64,000 nucleotides of DNA from Hemicordylus capensis (taxonomy: Eukaryota > Chordata > Lepidosauria > Squamata > Cordylidae): positions 8,582,501-8,646,500 of the forward strand of contig NC_069669.1 of NCBI RefSeq assembly GCF_027244095.1. The letters run 5' to 3'. A program made the translations under genes and the position numbers. Below the pieces are notes generated by a model. That model was given only the letters and a program-made list of their open reading frames with translations, had not been told where the DNA came from and searched no databases. Shown piece by piece: positions 49,308 to 59,369 of the stretch; positions within the stretch are counted from its first letter, which is position 1, and every line of letters begins with the position of its first letter.

Positions 49308-49553
49308 AGAGGAGAGCTGGTCTTGTGGCAGCGAACATGGAATCCCAGCCGTATCTTGGAGATGCTGCCAGGGAGGGAACTTGGGACCTTCTGCATGCAA
49401 GCAGGCTGCTGCTCTTCCCAGAGTGGCCCCATCCCCGAAGGGGAAGGTCTTCCAGTGCTCACACATGCAGTCTCCCATTCAGCTGGCAACCAGGGCACAC
49501 CCTGCTTAGCAAAGGGGACAATTTCATGCTTGCCGCCACAAGACCAGCTCTCC
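49308..49553 (-). mobile_element. Composite SINE with an inverted 5S head at its far end
   Basis: A plus-strand head piece (ggagagctggtcttgtggca, 49308-49339) joins a minus-strand copy 49340-49553 in mid-body (agccgtatcttggagatgct). The rest of the body is missing, so an inversion or nested truncation occurred. Confidence 0.75.
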
Positions 49554-49557
49554 ACGC

Positions 49558-49717
49558 TCACGGTTATGTTTATCCTCACACCAATCCTGTGGGATAAGTT
49601 AAGCGGAGAGAGAAGTGACTGGCCCAGAGTCACTCAGTGAGCCAAAGGCCACTGGGGCTGGGGTTTATGGGAGTCGAATTCCAATAACATCTGGAGACCC
49701 AGCGTTGAGAATCCCTG
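49558..49717 (-). mobile_element. CORE-SINE fragment joined to half a foldback MITE
   Basis: 49558-49640 (tcctcacaccaatcctgtgg ... cagagtcactcagtgag), then 49652-49717 (gggtttatgggagtcgaatt ... agcgttgagaatccctg). Confidence 0.65.
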
Positions 49718-50205
49718 ATCTAGCCCGTGTCTTACCAACTTTTCAGCAAGGAAGTCATCAGAGACTTGTTCAAATGTTTCACTGAAATCAGTATCCACAG
49801 CCTCCGTGCACTGCTCAACAGTAACAGTGGAATTGTTTTTCAAGTGGAGTGCAACCACTTCTGTCCTCCTAGGAATAAAGATTTTGTTGTTCGTTCCAAA
49901 GGCAGCACAATACGAGCTTACCCAATGGGAAGTGTTATGGAATAGCTGCTATTTTTTTTTCTCCTTAGCAAAGCAGAGGAACAACAATGCAATCTCCTTT
50001 TGAAATGGCCGTGAATGTATAAGAACAGTCAGCATTTTGGGAATTACAGCTTTCTTACTTTTTAAAAAAGGGGGCAAGTTTCTAGCCCTCATGATGGCAA
50101 AAATAATAGACATCTCTGGAGAAATCTTGAAAGCCAGAGAGCGGATGTGCAGGTCTAGTAATCCTGGGGTAACCCATTCAGTGCTTGTGAATGGTTACCC
50201 CAGAA
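49718..50205. other. No gene seen
   Basis: About 490 bp; nothing supportable. Confidence 0.5.
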
Positions 50206-50520
50206 GAGCTGGTTTTGTGTTTGCAAGCATGAATTGCCTCCTTTGCTAAGCAGGGTCAGCTTTGATTTACATTTGGATGGGAGATGACATGCTGAGCACT
50301 GTAAGATATTCCTATTAGGGGATGGGGCCATAGCTCAGTGGAAGAGCATCTACATGTTTGCATGAAGAATCTCCCAGATTCCTTCCCTGGCATCTCCAGT
50401 TAGGGCTGGGAGAGACTCCTGTGTGTGGCCTTAGAGAGCTGCTGCCAGTCAGTGTAGACAACACTGAACTCGATGGACCAGTGGTCTGACTCAGTATAAG
50501 ATGGCTTCCTATGTTCCTAT
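50206..50520 (+). mobile_element. Composite SINE keeping both 5S and tRNA promoters
   Basis: The 5S part is close to the gene (TTGCTAAGCAGGGTC, TTTGGATGGGAGATG, gagcactgtaag); the tRNA part has CATAGCTCAGTGGAAGAGC. Full body to gatggcttcctatgttcc. It looks like the ancestral form. Confidence 0.88.
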
Positions 50521-51681
50521 GCTTTGCATAGCTTCCTGGCTTGCCTTTCTCTGTAACGAACAGAATGCAAAAATAAGCAAAGACAACTATGGACAAAAAA
50601 AAAGAAATAAATAAAAAGCAGAATATCTCTGGTGTCCACGTGTTACCTGAACCAGTGCCTGAGCATAGTGAACCTTTTAGGTGCCTCTCCCACTCATATC
50701 AGAAGCAGGGGGAGTATTTGAGGGAGTATTCTTCAAGCTGAGATATTTCCTGCTCATTTTGCTCAAGTCCTCCTTCCCATCACTTAGTTCCGTTAGCTCT
50801 GCCCACCTGGTTGTCTGTTAATTGCCCTCTCAGTCCATTAACATTCTGCTCCAGTGAGCAGATGGGGGCTGTTTTGGGGAGGGACAAAGTGACATATCTG
50901 CGGGTTATCCTGAATCTGCCAGTACCTCCCTCTCACCTGCAGGTTACGTGTCTGTAGCAAAACATTTCCAGATCGCTCAGAAATAAGTATTAGATACTAC
51001 ACAAACGTGTGTCACTCATTCAGGTCATGAGATGCTCTTTTCCTTGACTTGAATTCCGATGTTTCGAGTGCAGATTGCTTTCCCCTTTCCCTGGCAAGAG
51101 AATGGGAAAGACTCCAAGCTGAATTCCACTACAAAAGAAGATCCTGGGAAATGTTCTGGTCTCTCTGCCTCTTCAAGGGTGCTGATGAATACTTGCTCTT
51201 TGTTTGGAGGCCTCTCTCTCTCTCTCATTCTACTCAGGAATCAAGTAGGAGGTTCACCATCTACCGTCGACAGCATTGATTGCTTTTGCAGATCTGTGCT
51301 TGGCTCTTATTGCTGTTCTCCCTAAACCACGAAAAAAGTTTTTTATTCCTAGAAAGACGAATGGAAGGGGACGAGGCTTACGCGGACGGCAAAGCGGTGG
51401 CCTCCGTAGCCTGCCCTATACTTTGCACGGCCACTTCGGGCTCAGAATGAAGTGGAACATAACAGAGACTTCTGCAGAGTGAAAGGAAATGAGCTGCATG
51501 TTGATGGGGCCCAGGAGGGAGCGGCAAACACAGCCGCCATTGTGTGCCCAGCAAGCTCTTGCGTGTGAAAAGGGGGCTCTGTTGGTTTTAACAAAGCTCT
51601 GCATAGGAATTGAGTGCTTAGTGGGGAATTCTAGGCTGGCCCTCACTTGGCAGAAATCAAGGCATTTAGAGTCTCTCTGCA
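50521..51681. other. Unique-looking intergenic DNA, 1.2 kb
   Basis: No repeat family recognised and no gene. Short open frames overlap on both strands at 51000-51500. Confidence 0.5.
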
Positions 51682-51868
51682 AGCAAGCTGCTGCACACTG
51701 AGTCAAGCCTCCGGTCCTTCTGCTTCAGTATTGTCTGCTCTGACTGGAAGCAGCTTTTCAGGGTTTCAGATGGGTCTTTTAGCTCTACCTGGAGATGCTG
51801 CCAGGGATTGAATTGGAGACCTTCTGCATGCAAAGCAGGTGCTCTATCACTGTGCTACGGCCTCATCC
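51682..51868 (-). mobile_element. tRNA-Ala-derived SINE
   Basis: gcacactgagtcaagcctcc ... tgcatgcaaagcaggtgctc; tRNA part intact. Confidence 0.82.
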
Positions 51869-51920
51869 TCAGCCAGCAGATAGAATGGCAGGCTAGGACT
51901 GGGGAAGGAAAAGGGGAAAG

Positions 51921-52142
51921 GTTGTGCTATCGAGTTGGTGCCGACTCCTGGCGCCCACAGAGCCCTTTTCTTGGTAGAATACAGGACTGGTTTACCATTG
52001 CCTTCTCCAGTGCAGTATGAGATGATGCCTTTCAGTACCTTCCTCTATCGCTGCTGCCTGATATAGGAGTTTCCCATACTCTGGGAAACATACCAGCGGG
52101 GATTCGAACCAACAGCCTCCTGCTCTCTAGGCAGGTTGCTTC
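51921..52142 (-). mobile_element. Sauria SINE
   Basis: gttgtgctatcgagttggtg ... tctctaggcaggttgcttc. Confidence 0.88.
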
Positions 52143-52300
52143 AGGGCTGGGGGGACCCAGGTTCAAATACCGGCTTCGTCAGGAAGTTCTCTGGATGGCC
52201 TTGGGCCAGTTGTCTACTCTTGGACCTACCTTGCAGGGGTGTTGTGGAGATACAGTGGGAGGAGGGGGAAGCTGTACATTCAAGGAACTGAGGGTGGGAT
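52143..52300 (+). mobile_element. MIR-like CORE-SINE, diverged
   Basis: acccaggttcaaataccggc, ggatggccttgggccagttg, cttgcaggggtgttgtggag. Confidence 0.65.
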
Positions 52301-52521
52301 AAAAATTAATAAGATACGGTGTGAGTGTGGCAGCAGAAGGGTGTTTCATATTGAACTTATAAGCAACCTCTGCTTGCTTAGTCATGAGGAAGCCCCCCCC
52401 CCTGACATCACAGGTCACACTAGTTGTCACTGGTATTGGAGAATCTCAAGAGTTCCCAAGCAGATCTCAAGAGTTCCCAAGGAGATTTCCAAAGAACACC
52501 CTGCAGGGGAAGCTCAGCAGG

Positions 52522-52595
52522 GGCGGCCCTTTCATGAGGCAAGTTAAGGCTGTTGCATCAGGCAGCAGTTCATTGGGGTGCCAGCAGGGCAGTGA

Positions 52596-52646
<51 letters not shown>

Positions 52647-52870
52647 CTGCCATTTCCAAGCAGCCCCTCTCCTCACACACCCTGCAAAGCTTGCAAGAAG
52701 CACTAAGAGAGAAGAGGGGCTTGCTGGCAACTTTCCCTCCTCCCCACTCCCATGCTGCTTGATTTCAAAAAGGGGCTGGCCCCACCAGGGCTGTGGGGCA
52801 AGGCTGCATTTGGTGCCTGGCCTCTGGTGCTGCAAGATCTTGGAATGTGCCCTCCCCGGAATTGACAGAC
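52522..52870 (+). mobile_element. hAT-like repeat (ggggcggccctttcatgaggc family) with (AC)n inside
   Basis: caggggcggccctttcatga at the left. The interior (ctcacacaccctgcaaagct, ggcaactttccctcctcccc) matches 63719-63990. An (AC)n tract lies at 52596-52642. Confidence 0.6.
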
Positions 52871-52908
52871 CCCATTTTACAAGCAACCACATCCTCTGCC
52901 GTCGGGGA

Positions 52909-53105
52909 CCCCTTAGGGGATGGGGCCGCTCTGGGAAGAGCATCTGAGATTCCAAGCTCCCTCCCTGGCAGCATCTCCAAGAGAGGGCTGAGAGAGATTC
53001 CTGCCTGCAACCTTGGAGGAGCCGCTGCCAGTCTGTGAAGACAATGCTGAGTTAGATAGACCAGTGGTCTGACTCAGTATATGGCAGCTTCCTATGTCCC
53101 TGTGC
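52909..53105 (+). mobile_element. Composite SINE, tRNA-body part
   Basis: ccccttaggggatggggccg, degenerate A box gctctgggaagagc, end atggcagcttcctatgtccc. It has no 5S box. Confidence 0.82.
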
Positions 53106-53421
53106 CCTATGTAAACAGGGACGGGCAACTTAGTTTCCAGACAGCAGGTACAGGGAGCCCAGCCCCTAGGCAAAAGGGGAGAGCTCTCACAACTTAACCT
53201 AGCACCTTGCTGTAGGATCCAAGGGGAATAGTTGTGGTGTGCAAGGGCATGGCAGAGGAGTGGAATTGGGAGTATTAATTGTTGAATGAAATAGATGTGG
53301 TGTGCAAAGAGGCCAGTGCAGGCTGCTTTTCCGGGCTCTTGCTGCTGGCTGTTTTTTTAGCCCCGCCTCTACTCCAGCATTGGAATACAAGTTGCTAGAG
53401 CCCTATTCAAAAACTGGCCTG
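53106..53421. other. No gene seen
   Basis: About 315 bp; nothing supportable. Confidence 0.5.
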
Positions 53422-53604
53422 GGTGCTTTCCAGGTTAGCCACTCAACAGCAGCAAAATGCTTCCATTCAGGCAAATCACATTCAAAACACAAAGAGCAAA
53501 GCACCCAGCAGGAAAACGAACCACCCGAAAAAACAGCCACTTTTTTTACACCGGACAGACGACATTATAGCCCTATCTTGCAGCGGTTAAATTCGAAACA
53601 AGGC
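53422..53604 (+). mobile_element. DNA transposon-like repeat, right end missing (family of 19337)
   Basis: gggtgctttccaggttagcc ... caaagcacccagcaggaaaa ... ggttaaattcgaaacaaggc. Confidence 0.65.
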
Positions 53605-53994
53605 ATATCCAATCCTAGGGATAGGATAGGGTTGGGATGGAAGATTCTCCAATGTGAAATCTGAAAAAGGGATTTCAGGGCTCCTCCAAGAAGAAACTGA
53701 GAGTTGAATTTCAGGCATTGTCCCAGAAAGGAACGGCAGAGGATTTTTTCTGATGGCTTTCCCACATCTGCTGGGGTAAACACCCCCCCACACACCCCGC
53801 ACCTGCTTCAACTTTTAGAAAAACAACCCACAACTTGCTCATCTGTTTCTGCTCCACTCCCTTCGCTAGCAGCACGTTCGGAGGAGAGCTGGTCTTGTAG
53901 CCCCTCACCAGCCTGGAGGCTTCGATTCCAGGGCAGCGTTTGCCGACACAGTCACAGCAACAGTTAACAGAGCCTGCGCTCCCGCCCACAGGCA
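53605..53994. other. Upstream flank of the TMEM100-like gene
   Basis: A lone 20-bp composite-SINE head (gaggagagctggtcttgtag) lies at 53880-53899. The rest is unannotated. Confidence 0.5.
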
Positions 53995-54044
53995 TGACAT
54001 CACTGCCCCCCTCTGCCAATCACCACGCGAGGCTGCAGTAAAAG
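53995..54044 (+). promoter_or_regulatory. Core promoter candidate of the TMEM100-like gene
   Basis: A CRE-like TGACATCA (53995-54002), a CCAAT box (54016-54020) and a TATA-like TAAAAG (54039-54044) lie in the right order about 230-275 bp before the ATG, at the edge of the GC-rich block. The start site would fall near 54070. This is read by eye only. Confidence 0.45.
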
Positions 54045-54210
54045 AGCGAGCCCAGCCAAAGCAAAGCTCAGAGCAGAAAGCGAGGAGCTGCTGCAGCCAG
54101 CGAGAAGCCGCCAGACATCTCAAGGAAGCCAGGGAGAGAGAGGGGCACGCAGGACTTGGCTCCATCTCTCCCCTGCTTGGCAGAGGAAGCAACCTGGGGA
54201 AGCCACGCAC

Positions 54211-54216
54211 ATGTGA
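54211..54216 (+). promoter_or_regulatory. Start-stop uORF (ATG TGA) in the TMEM100-like 5' leader
   Basis: ATG is followed at once by TGA, 55 nt before the main ATG. If this stretch is exonic it is a minimal uORF. A possible acceptor (cccacgcag, ending 54239) could instead place it in an intron. Confidence 0.4.
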
Positions 54217-54270
54217 TTGCCCACACCGTGCCCACGCAGGTTGGCGTGTCCTGCGGTGAAAACTGCCAAG

Positions 54271-54642
54271 ATGATGGGCTGCAAGACCAACTCGCTCACC
54301 TGCCTGCAAGGAGGGAAAACGGGGCTGCCAGTGGCCGCCACCACGGACTCCACGGCCACGCTGAACAAGCTGGCCCTGGCCACGGGGGGCACCGAGAAAT
54401 CCTGGTACCGCTGCGTCTTCCCCTTCGGCATCGTCTCCCTGGTCATCGGCATTGCCGCCACCTGCATCACCTTCACCATCAATGGGCCGCAGATGGACAT
54501 CGCCAAGGTGGTCTCGGTGGCCACCCTGGTCTTCGGGGTGGGCTTGCTAGTGGCCGCCTTGGTCTGCTGGCGGGCCAAGAGGGAGAGGCAGCGGAAGAAG
54601 CAGCAGGAGGAACCGGTGCCCTTGGAGCAGGGAGCTCCGTGA
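54271..54642 (+). CDS. TMEM100-type two-pass membrane protein (123 aa, single coding exon)
   Basis: It starts at ATG 54271 (MMGCKTNSLTCLQGG; A at -3) and ends at TGA 54640-54642. Residues 35-52 read LALATGGTEKSWYRCVFPF, matching TMEM100's MAATGGTELSCYRCIIPF as I remember it. Hydrophobic segments span about 49-70 and 79-100, and a basic tail follows (RAKRERQRKK). TMEM100 is about 134 aa, also encoded in one exon; it is a BMP9/10-ALK1 target in endothelium and modulates TRPA1-TRPV1 in sensory neurons. The N-terminus differs and the position beside TEDC2 is not that of human TMEM100 (17q22), so I infer a TMEM100-like paralogue. It is GC-rich (above 60 percent) unlike its surroundings. Confidence 0.85.
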   Translation: MMGCKTNSLTCLQGGKTGLPVAATTDSTATLNKLALATGGTEKSWYRCVFPFGIVSLVIGIAATCITFTINGPQMDIAKVVSVATLVFGVGLLVAALVCWRAKRERQRKKQQEEPVPLEQGAP

Positions 54643-55438
54643 TGCAGGCGAAGGCGAGGCGAAACCCCGACAGGTAGACCCGTGGCCAGAGAGGACCCTG
54701 CCTTTCCCCTGTACCCCCATGGCAGGAAGTGGAGAATTAGGGAGGGGGCTTTGAGGGGGCTGCCTGATATTTCTGGAGCTGGGAAGCCATGGAGTCTGGC
54801 AGATATGTTTTGGGCATGTGATGGGTAGTATGATAAACGGTGAAGGGTCTTGGCCCACTCCAAGACGGATCCACGATGATTCCGCGAGCCATGTGGCAGG
54901 AGCAGGTGGTTGGCTGGTTATGCATCAGACTTTCCCCCCCACAAGGCTCCCCTGACCTTCCAGTCTGCAAGCTTCTTTCCCAGACAGAAGGGCTTGTTTT
55001 TGCATCGGAAGACGCAGGAAGAACTTCCCTGAAGAAAGCACCAGCAGAAGTCGGTGCGTACTCCCACAAGGACGTCGCTCTCTCCTTATCTCCATCACAG
55101 CTACGCACATCACTGCCTGATCGCAGAGATCGGTTTTTGACAATGAGAATCCTGGAGCAGCGTCGCCAGTGGACACAACTGGCTGCAGCCAAAAGTTCCC
55201 AAGATGCTGTTGGGGTGTGATTCTGCCTTAAAAAAATAATTGAGGGGTGAAAAGCAGGGTCAAGGCTGGAGTCCCGAGCGGTGGTAGCTGGATCTACCCC
55301 CACCTGTGGGAAACCCAGGTCAAAGGTCGCTGTCAGGGTTTTTTTGAATGAAGAAACATCTCCTCTACCGTCACCACCACTGGTAACAAGTGAAAGTGAA
55401 AAATCATCCTTGTTCTCCTTGGGATGAATGCACCCTGG
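54643..55438 (+). other. Probable 3' UTR of the TMEM100-like gene
   Basis: Repeat-free sequence between the stop and AATAAA. Inferred only. Confidence 0.4.
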
Positions 55439-55444
55439 AAATAA
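55439..55444 (+). terminator. Candidate polyadenylation signal of the TMEM100-like gene
   Basis: AATAAA lies about 800 bp after the stop; it is the first one I see downstream on this strand. The intervening sequence holds no repeat and would be the 3' UTR. Confidence 0.45.
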
Positions 55445-57060
55445 AAAGCTGAGCCAAGTTACAAGATCTCATGAAACATGGGGACATTGGAGGAGAGACT
55501 GGCGCAGATCGCGGAAGGAGAGAGTGATTCAATGTGCCCTTCAGTGCTGCATACCAAGGAGGTTGTCGATGTCAGAAAAAGCAACTGCTGAGTAGAACCT
55601 TTGCCTGGGTGTAAATGTACATGCATAACCATCCCATGTAATTGTGTCACACCTTGGATTGGCTGCGCATCCGACATATACTGATGTGCAAGTGTGTTGT
55701 GGGATGGGGTGTGTAACCGCGGACCAGCACAACTGCTGTGGCAACATCTGAGCGGGAGTCAAAAGCAATGTCGCTTGTGGGTCATGGGTATGCAGGGCTC
55801 AGGAAATCCACTAGTCTACTTGTCTGTGACGAGTGGGAAAGTATACCTGGCAAGCAGGGGGGAAATCCTGATGAGTAATATACCAACATAGCCTGACGAG
55901 TAAATTTTTTTGCCTGGCTGGTGAGCAGAGCCAACATTTCTTGACCCCTGTGGGTATGTGTGCGTTGTCCTTCTTGACTGAAGGGACACATACCATGGGC
56001 TTGTTCTCATGGCCAACAGTTGAATAGGAGGAGGATTCAGCCCGGCTCCAAGCACTGTGTGTGCTCCTGAGAGATGCAAAAATTGACCATAAAACCCAAG
56101 TTAGGGGAGGGGGAAGTGATCGTGTGCTGGATCGTGGACAGGATGGTGTCGGACTTTTCCTCCACCTCCAATACGTGATCACTCCCCCTCCTCCTGCCTT
56201 GATTATTGCCAACACGTGACTCTTTATCAGAAATGCATACAGGGCTCGGACTCTGGCTGGATGCCCCTTGGACCCCGCTGTTGGCTGTGAGAAGGAGCCC
56301 TAGAACTTGACCACCGGCACATCAGAACTGGGGCTTCAGAGAGAGCAGGCACCGTTTTGGGTTGGTCTGAAAGTGGCCAGATGCAGCTGGGTCGCCCCTG
56401 TGCTTGGAGCGGGTAGAAGAAGAACCGATAAGCATTGCAAAGCAATCCATGAAATGGCTCAGGGCAGAAGAAGCGGTCGGAGGGTGCTGAGGCCAGGAGT
56501 GCATGAATGCCTGGCTTCGCCACCCTTTCTTCCCCTGGCATCCTCAACCTGACCTCTGTGGCACACAATGTCTCCTTCTTTTTAGTAAGGTGTCTCCAGC
56601 CTGTATTGCCCAGGAAATCCAAAGCCCTCGTTGGCTCTCGCTTCTCTGCGTCGCCTCCAGCAATTCTGAGGCCGGCTGCGAACCATTGGGGTGGGGTCGG
56701 GGGAATCCACAGCTGCTCTTTTGGCTCCTTGGCACCTGGAGCCTGGCCACATACGCACATGCAGCTGGAAGGGAGTGAAATTGGACCCTTGGTAAGCCTA
56801 GGAGCCCGGAAGAGGCGGCGGAGGGAGTCAGGACAGGCGTGGGGGGGACTGAGCTGAGAACGCAGGGCGGACACATACATCACGTTCCCTGGCTGTGCGC
56901 TCCCGGGTATGCCGGCAAACCCTCCCCGGGGGCCCTACTGTGCTTGGCCAGATGTAGCGACTGTGGGGGTGTGAAGTTTCCTGGGCAGGAAGGAAAGCAG
57001 ACAGGAGGACCCGGGCCTTTCTGGGACCCTTCCGATGGCAGCTCCCTCCTGTGCTCCTGG
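55445..57060. other. Repeat-poor 1.6 kb with a hairpin and a 218-codon minus frame
   Basis: A hairpin pairs 56103-56123 with 56171-56195 (gaagtgatcgtgt / acgtgatcactcc). A minus-strand frame at 56227-56883 is the longest in the region outside known repeats, but it has no recognisable motif or splice context. Confidence 0.4.
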
Positions 57061-57357
57061 AGAGGAGAGCTGGTCTGGTGGTCGCAAGCCTGACTTGTCC
57101 CCTTAGCTAAGTAGGGTCCACCCTGGTTGCAGATGAATGGGAGACTAGACATTTGAGTACTGTCAGATACTCCCTTCAGGGGATGGAGCCACTCTGGGAA
57201 GAGCAGAAGGTTTCATGTTCCCTCCTTGGCTTCTCCAAGATAAGGCTGAGAGAGACTCCTGCCTGCAAAAGAAAGCCGCTGCCAGTCTGGGTAGACAATA
57301 CTGAGCTAGATGGACCAAGGGTCTGACTCAGTATATGGCAGCTTCCTATGTTTCTAA
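57061..57357 (+). mobile_element. Composite 5S/tRNA SINE
   Basis: gaggagagctggtctggtgg, TTAGCTAAGTAGGGTCC, GATGAATGGGAGACTAG, end atggcagcttcctatgtttc. Confidence 0.88.
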
Positions 57358-57457
57358 GTTGGGTGTGTGTGTATGTGGTTAGATCCAGGTGGTTTATTGG
57401 GAATTTAAATACAATTAAAAGTGGCTCCCCAAAACAACATTTCTCACCAAATACAGC

Positions 57458-57620
57458 TGCTGCCAGTCCGTGCTGACGATAATGGGTCAAAGGTCTGACT
57501 CAGTAGAACACCGCCAGCTTCCATCATCCAGGGCCACAAAAGTCTCTGGTGTCATTGTGGCTGGAGATGATGGGAATTATAGTCCATCAGCATGTGAGGA
57601 CCTAATGTTGTGGACCTCTG
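57458..57620 (+). mobile_element. SINE 3' fragment and half a foldback MITE
   Basis: gctgctgccagtccgtgctg ... accgccagcttcc, then ggagatgatgggaattatag ... aatgttgtggacctctg. Confidence 0.55.
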
Positions 57621-58267
57621 TGTTATATAAATGGGGTGCGGAGTCTATGGGAAATAACTGAGGATCTGGAGGGTCATAGGTGTAAAAGGGTTAAGGATCC
57701 CAGCAATTGGGCTAAGACTGCTACCATCTCTTCCCGGGCACCGGCGGGGCGGGGGGGGCTCCCTGCCCTTCAGGCTGTAATCAGGCGGCCAGACGTGCAT
57801 TTTGCCGCTGCAGGCGAGCTACTCGTGAGTAGATGAGCTTCAGAGTTGAGTCGGTGCCACCGGATCTCGTCATCCTTTGTTTATATGGCCCTTTATCAAG
57901 TTGCTGCTGCCCCGAAGGATTTGCCCTCTGAAATTGGATTCTGGGGGAGCTGACAGGTAAAGGAAAGGGAGACGGAGACGAAGGTAAACCGAGGGAAAGA
58001 ATGTGACTTTGTTTTGGTGAGCCTTTGTTACAGGAGGATACGCAGGCAGTAAACTGCCCGGTTATATATAAAACGTGTGCATTTCCGCATCCATGGTACA
58101 ACTCTCTTTTCGATGGTTGCTCTAATATGTGTGTCTATGTGGCCTGTCTTTTATTTCCTACAACCTGAAAATGTTTCTTGTGCTCGTGAATGAAACGATG
58201 GACAATCCTTGGCTTCTTTTTCCGGCACCATGACCAGGCTTCGATGGGACTGCTCAGGGCCTGGTGA
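57621..58267. other. No gene seen
   Basis: About 650 bp; nothing supportable. Confidence 0.5.
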
Positions 58268-58384
58268 AGTTAAAAACATAAGGACATAAGAACAGCCCTG
58301 CTGGATCAGGCCCAAGGAGGCCCATCTCGTCCAGCATCGTGTTTCGCACAGTGGCCCACCAGATGCCACTGGAAGCCACAGTTG
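58268..58384 (-). mobile_element. CR1 3' end
   Basis: aaaaacataaggacataaga, then acagccctgctggatcaggc ... cagtggcccaccagatgcca. Confidence 0.82.
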
Positions 58385-58464
58385 CCTTGTGAGATGGGTC
58401 TGGTGGGGGCATGTCTTGGGGGGCGGGGGAAGGCAGGTGGCTTTTCTCCAAGAAAACCAGCCAT

Positions 58465-58592
58465 GTAGCCTTGTACAGGTGACAATGTACCTATCTACTT
58501 CACAGGGTCGTTGTGAGGATAAACATAACCATGGGCTCTGAGCTCCTTGGAGGAAGAGCGGGATATGTAAACACCAATAATAATAATAATAA
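58465..58592 (+). mobile_element. MIR-like CORE-SINE, 3' part
   Basis: ttcacagggtcgttgtgagg ... ggaggaagagcgggatatgt, then (AAT)n. Confidence 0.8.
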
Positions 58593-58604
58593 TTGTGCTG
58601 AGCC

Positions 58605-58765
58605 TGGTGGCCATGTAGTTCTGTGGTTGAACACCTGCTTGCCGTGTTCCTTGGTATCTCCTAGTGGGGCTGGGAAATACCCTGCTTGAAACTCTGATTT
58701 GATGCTGCCAGTCAGAGTACTGAGCTGGCCAGACAAATGGTTTGACTCGGAATAAGGCTGTTTCA
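58605..58765 (+). mobile_element. tRNA-Ala-derived SINE, diverged
   Basis: ggccatgtagttctgtggtt ... cggaataaggctgtttca. Confidence 0.72.
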
Positions 58766-58766
58766 A

Positions 58767-58953
58767 GGGGTGGAACCAGAGCTCAGTGGTAGTGCCTGGA
58801 ATGAATGAAGAAGGTCCCAGGTTCAGTCCCTGGGCTCTCCAGGTAGGGCTGGGGGGGAACCCACCTGAAACTCTGGAGAGCTGCTGCCAGTCAGTGTAGG
58901 TAACACTCAGTCAGATGGGCGAATGCCTGACTCGGCATAAGGCTGTTTCAAGG
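58767..58953 (+). mobile_element. tRNA-Ala-derived SINE, tandem to the previous
   Basis: cagagctcagtggtagtgcc, caggttcagtccctgggctc, cggcataaggctgtttcaag. It shares the ggctgtttcaaggggt end with its neighbour. Confidence 0.82.
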
Positions 58954-58960
58954 GGTAGAT

Positions 58961-59361
58961 CAGGGCTGCTCAACTTCGGCCCTCCTGCAGATGTTGGCCT
59001 ACAACTCCCATAACCCCTGGCTAATGGCCACTGTGGTTGAGGATTATGGGAGTTGTAGTGGTGCAGCGGGGAAATGACTTGACTAGCAAGGCAGAAGTTG
59101 CCGGTTCGAATCCCCGCTGGTATGTTTCCCAGACTATGGGGAACACTTATATCGGGCAGCAGCGATAGAGGAAGAGGCTTAAAGGCATTGTCTCATACTG
59201 TGCGAGAGGAGGCAGTGGCAAACCCCTCCTGTATTCTACCAAAGACAACCACAGGGCTCTGTGGTCACCACGAGTCGACACCGATTCGACGGCACACTTT
59301 ACCTTTACTTTACTTTAGTCCAAAAACAGCTGGGGGGCGGGGCCTAAGTTGAGCAGGCCTG
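58961..59361. mobile_element. hAT-like foldback MITE interrupted by a Sauria SINE
   Basis: Arms cagggctgctcaacttcggc (58961) and cctaagttgagcaggcctg (to 59361). Flanks gggtagat / ctgtagat match at 6 of 8. The interior is broken at 59058. Confidence 0.85.
59059..59315 (+). mobile_element. Sauria SINE inserted in a MITE
   Basis: Complete: tggtgcagcggggaaatgac, gccggttcgaatccccgctg, cgagtcgacaccgattcgac, tail acctttactttact. MITE sequence resumes tagtccaaaaacagc. Confidence 0.92.
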
Positions 59362-59369
59362 CTGTAGAT

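Noticed and set aside
54156-54677. 173-codon frame overlapping the TMEM100-like CDS
   Set aside because: It starts at TTG, is Gly/His/Ala-rich and out of frame with the recognisable protein; a shadow of GC-rich sequence.
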